Shown here piece by piece: positions 60,977 to 64,000 of a stretch of DNA of 64,000 bases; the first letter of the stretch is position 1, and every line of letters begins with the position of its first letter. The stretch spans positions 1 through 64,000 of the forward strand of contig JACETR010000004.1 of assembly GCA_013911165.1 (NCBI GenBank), written 5' to 3'. The notes beneath the pieces are model-generated. The model had not been told where the DNA came from. It did no database searches and was given only the letters and a program-made list of their open reading frames with translations. The DNA comes from Planctomycetota bacterium. GTDB taxonomy: Bacteria; Planctomycetota; UBA8108; UBA1146. The position numbers and the translations under genes were made by a program.

Positions 60977-61004
60977 TTGACGCTGAAAACCTGAGTCCTA
61001 GCAT
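60977..61004 (+). promoter_or_regulatory. Candidate sigma70-type promoter for the OdhA-like gene
   Basis: TTGACG-N16-TAGCAT, about 75 nt upstream of the GTG start. Confidence 0.45.
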
Positions 61005-61029
61005 CTCATTGGGGCCGGAATCCTGCTCC

Positions 61030-61049
61030 TGCCGGTCGTTGGACCGGCA
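61030..61049 (+). repeat. Perfect inverted repeat TGCCGGTC-GTTG-GACCGGCA in predicted 5' UTR
   Basis: Read directly; 8-bp stem, 4-nt loop, between promoter and SD. Confidence 0.7.
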
Positions 61050-61079
61050 ATCGCCTCTTTCCTGTTCATGGGAGGTCTC

Positions 61080-64000
61080 GTGGATCGTTTTGGATCAAAC
61101 TCGGGATATGTGGATGCTCTTTATGAGCAGTTCAGGCGTGACCCTGCCAGTGTCAGTGCCGCCTGGAGAGAGTTTTTTGATGGATATGAAGCCTCCGCTT
61201 CAGACTCTGTGAGCAAAGGGTCGGAAACTCGCTCTCAGGATCCTCTTCCGAAACCTTCACAGGTGATTCGTTCTGCCGGGGGAGGTTCGACAGCCACCCG
61301 GGAATCAGCGCCTCAAAAGCCGGTCGCCTCGGAGCCGACTGTCTCCGAGTCTGCGGACCCAGTTCTCGAACCCCTCAAGGGCGTCGCTGGCAAGATCGCG
61401 GAGAACATGCAGGAGAGTACGGATGTTCCCACAGCCACGACGGTTCGAAGTGTTCCCGTTCGCTTGCTGGAGGAAAACCGCAAGATCATCAATGAACACC
61501 AGTTGGCATGGGCCCGTCCGAAGGTGTCCTTCACCCATATCATCGCTTTTGCTCTGGTCAGGGGTTTGGCAAAGCACCCCGGCATGAATCACGGATTCAA
61601 GTATGTGGATGGTGTTCCCCATCAGATCACACGGGAGCATACCCACATCGGAATCGCTGTCGACGTCGAACGAAGAGGCCAGCGGTCTCTGGTGGTTCCA
61701 AATATCAAGGCCGCAGAAACGATGGGGTTCCGCAAATTCCTTGCGTCCTACAATGATCTCGTTTCGCGCGCACGCCGCAGCAAGTTGACGATGGATGACT
61801 TTGCCGGGACTTCTGTTTCAATCACGAATCCTGGGATGCTGGGAACGACGATGTCCGTCCCCAGATTGATGGCCGAACAGGGTGCCATCTTTGGCATCGG
61901 ATCCATCGAATACCCCCCGTCCTGCGCAGGGATGTCGCCGAATCAGGTCGGGGCATTGGGGCTTTCCAAGGTCATGACCCTGACCAGCACCTATGACCAT
62001 CGGGTGATTCAGGGGGCTGCGTCAGGTGCGTTCCTTGCAACCGTGGAGAAGTATCTCCTGGGTGAAGATCGCTTTTACGAGCAGATTTTCGAAGAGTTGG
62101 ATGTTCCTCACGAACCCTACCAGTGGTCTCAGGAAGAAGTTTCTTCGGGCAGTGCAGAGGATACGAACTCCCTTGCCTATCGACAGGCCAAGGTTTTGCA
62201 ACTGGTCGAAGCCTACCGCACACGGGGGCACCGCGTTGCCCACCTCGATCCTCTGGGGGGAAGTCCAGCACCTGATCCGGATCTTGAACTGAGCAGTTAC
62301 GGACTCAGCATTTGGGACCTTGATCGTTTATTCCTTTGTGGAGGAGTGGCAGGACTGGAAAGACCCCGTCAACTGAGAGAAATCATCGACATTCTGCGCC
62401 GGACCTACACGGGATACGTGGGAGTTGAGTTTGCCCATATTTCTGATTCAGAAGAACGCAACTGGCTTCAGGATCGGATGGAGCAGACCGAAAACCATGA
62501 AGATCTGACCATCGATGAAAAGCTTCACATTCTGAAAAAACTCAACGAGGCGGAAGCGTTTGAAAAGTTCCTTCACTCCAGTTACGTGGGGGCAAAGCGA
62601 TTCAGCCTTGAGGGTACTGAAGCCCTGATTCCTGCATTGGATGCCATTCTTTCCTGTTGCTCCTCTCATGGGGTCCAGGACGTTTTTCTGGGAATGGCTC
62701 ACAGGGGCAGATTGAATGTCCTTGTCAATATTCTGGGTAAATCCCTGCATCAGGTCTTTGAGGAGTTTGAGGACTTTGATGCTGATACTCCCGAAGGGTC
62801 CGGCGATGTGAAGTATCACCTCGGAGCCAGCGGTGAGTATCAAGGTAATGGTGGCGGTCCGGTTCGTGTGACCCTTGCCAGCAATCCCAGTCATTTGGAA
62901 TCGGTTTGCCCTGTGGTGACCGGCATGGCCAGAGCGCTTCAGGATCGCAATACCGAGCAACGGAACGTGTTGCCCCTGTTGATTCATGGAGATGCCGCCC
63001 TTGCTGGTCAGGGAGTGACCTACGAGACCCTCAACATGTCTCAGTTGGACGGGTACGCCACCGGGGGATCGGTGCATCTGGTGATCAACAACCAGATCGG
63101 ATTCACCACCTCGCCGGGCGAGGGGCGCTCCAGTCGCTACTGCACTGATTTGGCCAAATCCATCGAGGCACCTGTTTTCCACGTCAATGCGGATCACCCG
63201 CAAATGGTCGTGCGCATGATTCGCCTCGCTTTTGAATACCGCCACAAGTTTGGCAAGGATGTCTTCATCGATTTGGTGGGCTATCGTCGCTGGGGTCACA
63301 ATGAGGGTGACGAGCCCGGATACACCCAGCCTTTGATGACAGCCAAAATCGAGAGTCACCGCTCGGTGAGAAAACTGGCTACAGAACGATTGTTGGCGCG
63401 GGAAGAAATCGATCTTGAAACCGCTGAGCAGATGCTTTCCGAATTCCAGACGATACTGAATGATTCTCTCAAATCTGTCAAAGAGACGGTTGCCGCAGAA
63501 AGAACGGTCACCACCCGTCCTGACAATGAAGAAACTGAGGGAGTGGCTTCGCCTTCGATTTCGACGGCGGTCACCGTTGAGGAACTGGAACTGCTTCTGG
63601 CAGAGGTCACGAGAACCCCGGATCGATTCCAATTGCATCCGAAGTTGCTGAACCAGTTCCAGCGTCGTCTGGAGCTGGCGCGATCCGGTGCCATCGATTG
63701 GGGACTTGCTGAGTTGTGTGCCTTCGGTTCCCTGGTTCGCGAGGGATCGCCGGTGCGACTCTCCGGAGAGGACAGTGGGCGTGGAACATTCAGTCAACGC
63801 CACGCTGAACTCACCGATGTGGACACAGGACTCCGACACGTCCCACTGGCTCACATCACTGGCGCCAAGGCTCCCTTCCAGGTTTACAATTCATTGCTTT
63901 CCGAGTTTGGAGTGCTGGGATTCGATTATGGATACAGCGTGCAGGCTCCGGAGTCCCTGACCCTTTGGGAGGCACAGTTCGGTGACTTCTCCAATGGTGC
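61080..64000 (+). CDS. Fused 2-oxoglutarate dehydrogenase E2(acyltransferase domain)-E1 protein, OdhA/Kgd-like, 3' truncated by window edge
   Basis: Not in ORF track. Frame read from GTG 61080 (SD gggaggt): VDRFGSNSGYVDALYEQFRRDPASVSAAWREFFDGY; then RLLEENRKIINEHQLAWARPKVSFTHIIAFALVRGLAKHPGMN and MLGTTMSVPRLMAEQGAIFGIGSIEYPP...TLTSTYDHRVIQGAASG; then KRFSLEGTEALIPALDAIL, FLGMAHRGRLNVLVNILGK, YRRWGHNEGDEPGYTQPLM. Confidence 0.9.
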   Translation, partial: MDRFGSNSGYVDALYEQFRRDPASVSAAWREFFDGYEASASDSVSKGSETRSQDPLPKPSQVIRSAGGGSTATRESAPQKPVASEPTVSESADPVLEPLKGVAGKIAENMQESTDVPTATTVRSVPVRLLEENRKIINEHQLAWARPKVSFTHIIAFALVRGLAKHPGMNHGFKYVDGVPHQITREHTHIGIAVDVERRGQRSLVVPNIKAAETMGFRKFLASYNDLVSRARRSKLTMDDFAGTSVSITNPGMLGTTMSVPRLMAEQGAIFGIGSIEYPPSCAGMSPNQVGALGLSKVMTLTSTYDHRVIQGAASGAFLATVEKYLLGEDRFYEQIFEELDVPHEPYQWSQEEVSSGSAEDTNSLAYRQAKVLQLVEAYRTRGHRVAHLDPLGGSPAPDPDLELSSYGLSIWDLDRLFLCGGVAGLERPRQLREIIDILRRTYTGYVGVEFAHISDSEERNWLQDRMEQTENHEDLTIDEKLHILKKLNEAEAFEKFLHSSYVGAKRFSLEGTEALIPALDAILSCCSSHGVQDVFLGMAHRGRLNVLVNILGKSLHQVFEEFEDFDADTPEGSGDVKYHLGASGEYQGNGGGPVRVTLASNPSHLESVCPVVTGMARALQDRNTEQRNVLPLLIHGDAALAGQGVTYETLNMSQLDGYATGGSVHLVINNQIGFTTSPGEGRSSRYCTDLAKSIEAPVFHVNADHPQMVVRMIRLAFEYRHKFGKDVFIDLVGYRRWGHNEGDEPGYTQPLMTAKIESHRSVRKLATERLLAREEIDLETAEQMLSEFQTILNDSLKSVKETVAAERTVTTRPDNEETEGVASPSISTAVTVEELELLLAEVTRTPDRFQLHPKLLNQFQRRLELARSGAIDWGLAELCAFGSLVREGSPVRLSGEDSGRGTFSQRHAELTDVDTGLRHVPLAHITGAKAPFQVYNSLLSEFGVLGFDYGYSVQAPESLTLWEAQFGDFSNG

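Noticed and set aside
62448-63854. 468-aa minus-strand ORF at the window end
   Set aside because: Opposite the fused E2-E1 gene, which the ORF track omitted because it is open at the window end; the minus ORF has no family motifs.
1-64000. CRISPR arrays, tRNA/rRNA genes, transposons, prophage
   Set aside because: No spaced direct repeats, tRNA cloverleafs, rRNA-like stretches, transposase or integrase motifs noticed; a tRNAscan/Infernal run would be needed to exclude small RNAs formally.

Overview
Dense chromosomal segment from a Gram-negative bacterium (lpxB present). Planctomycetota is my best guess, from the dockerin-type secreted protein, the Ser/Thr kinase with a divergent ECF-like sigma factor, and the ACIII/caa3 locus; this is inference only. 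No rRNA, tRNA, CRISPR array, transposase or integrase was recognised. Main blocks: lpxB (5' truncated), a membrane hypothetical, aroB and a MATE exporter; a secreted cohesin-like/dockerin-like protein; a ~16 kb respiratory locus (ctaA, alternative complex III actABCDEF plus a small subunit, SCO, caa3 oxidase coxBACD, a second subunit III-like gene, then convergent ctaB-DUF3179); an SUF operon (rrf2-sufBCDSU-sufT); aroA-mnmG-DUF4442, der-ruvC-infA; acs; ahcY; aceE with a Trm112-like gene; four different peptidase families; a kinase/ECF sigma pair; and a 3'-truncated ORF from about 61080 to the window end that is missing from the supplied ORF track. That last ORF reads as a fused lipoyl-less E2-E1 2-oxoglutarate dehydrogenase (OdhA/Kgd-like), an architecture best known from Actinobacteria. 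Most interesting leads: the OdhA-like protein with AceE nearby and a kinase-TPR gene beside it; a DUF3179 variant co-transcribed with ctaB; His-rich segments in two respiratory subunits; a nested hairpin just upstream of ahcY; inverted repeats in front of the rrf2-suf operon; and apparently leaderless promoters. All family calls come from reading motifs, not from database searches.
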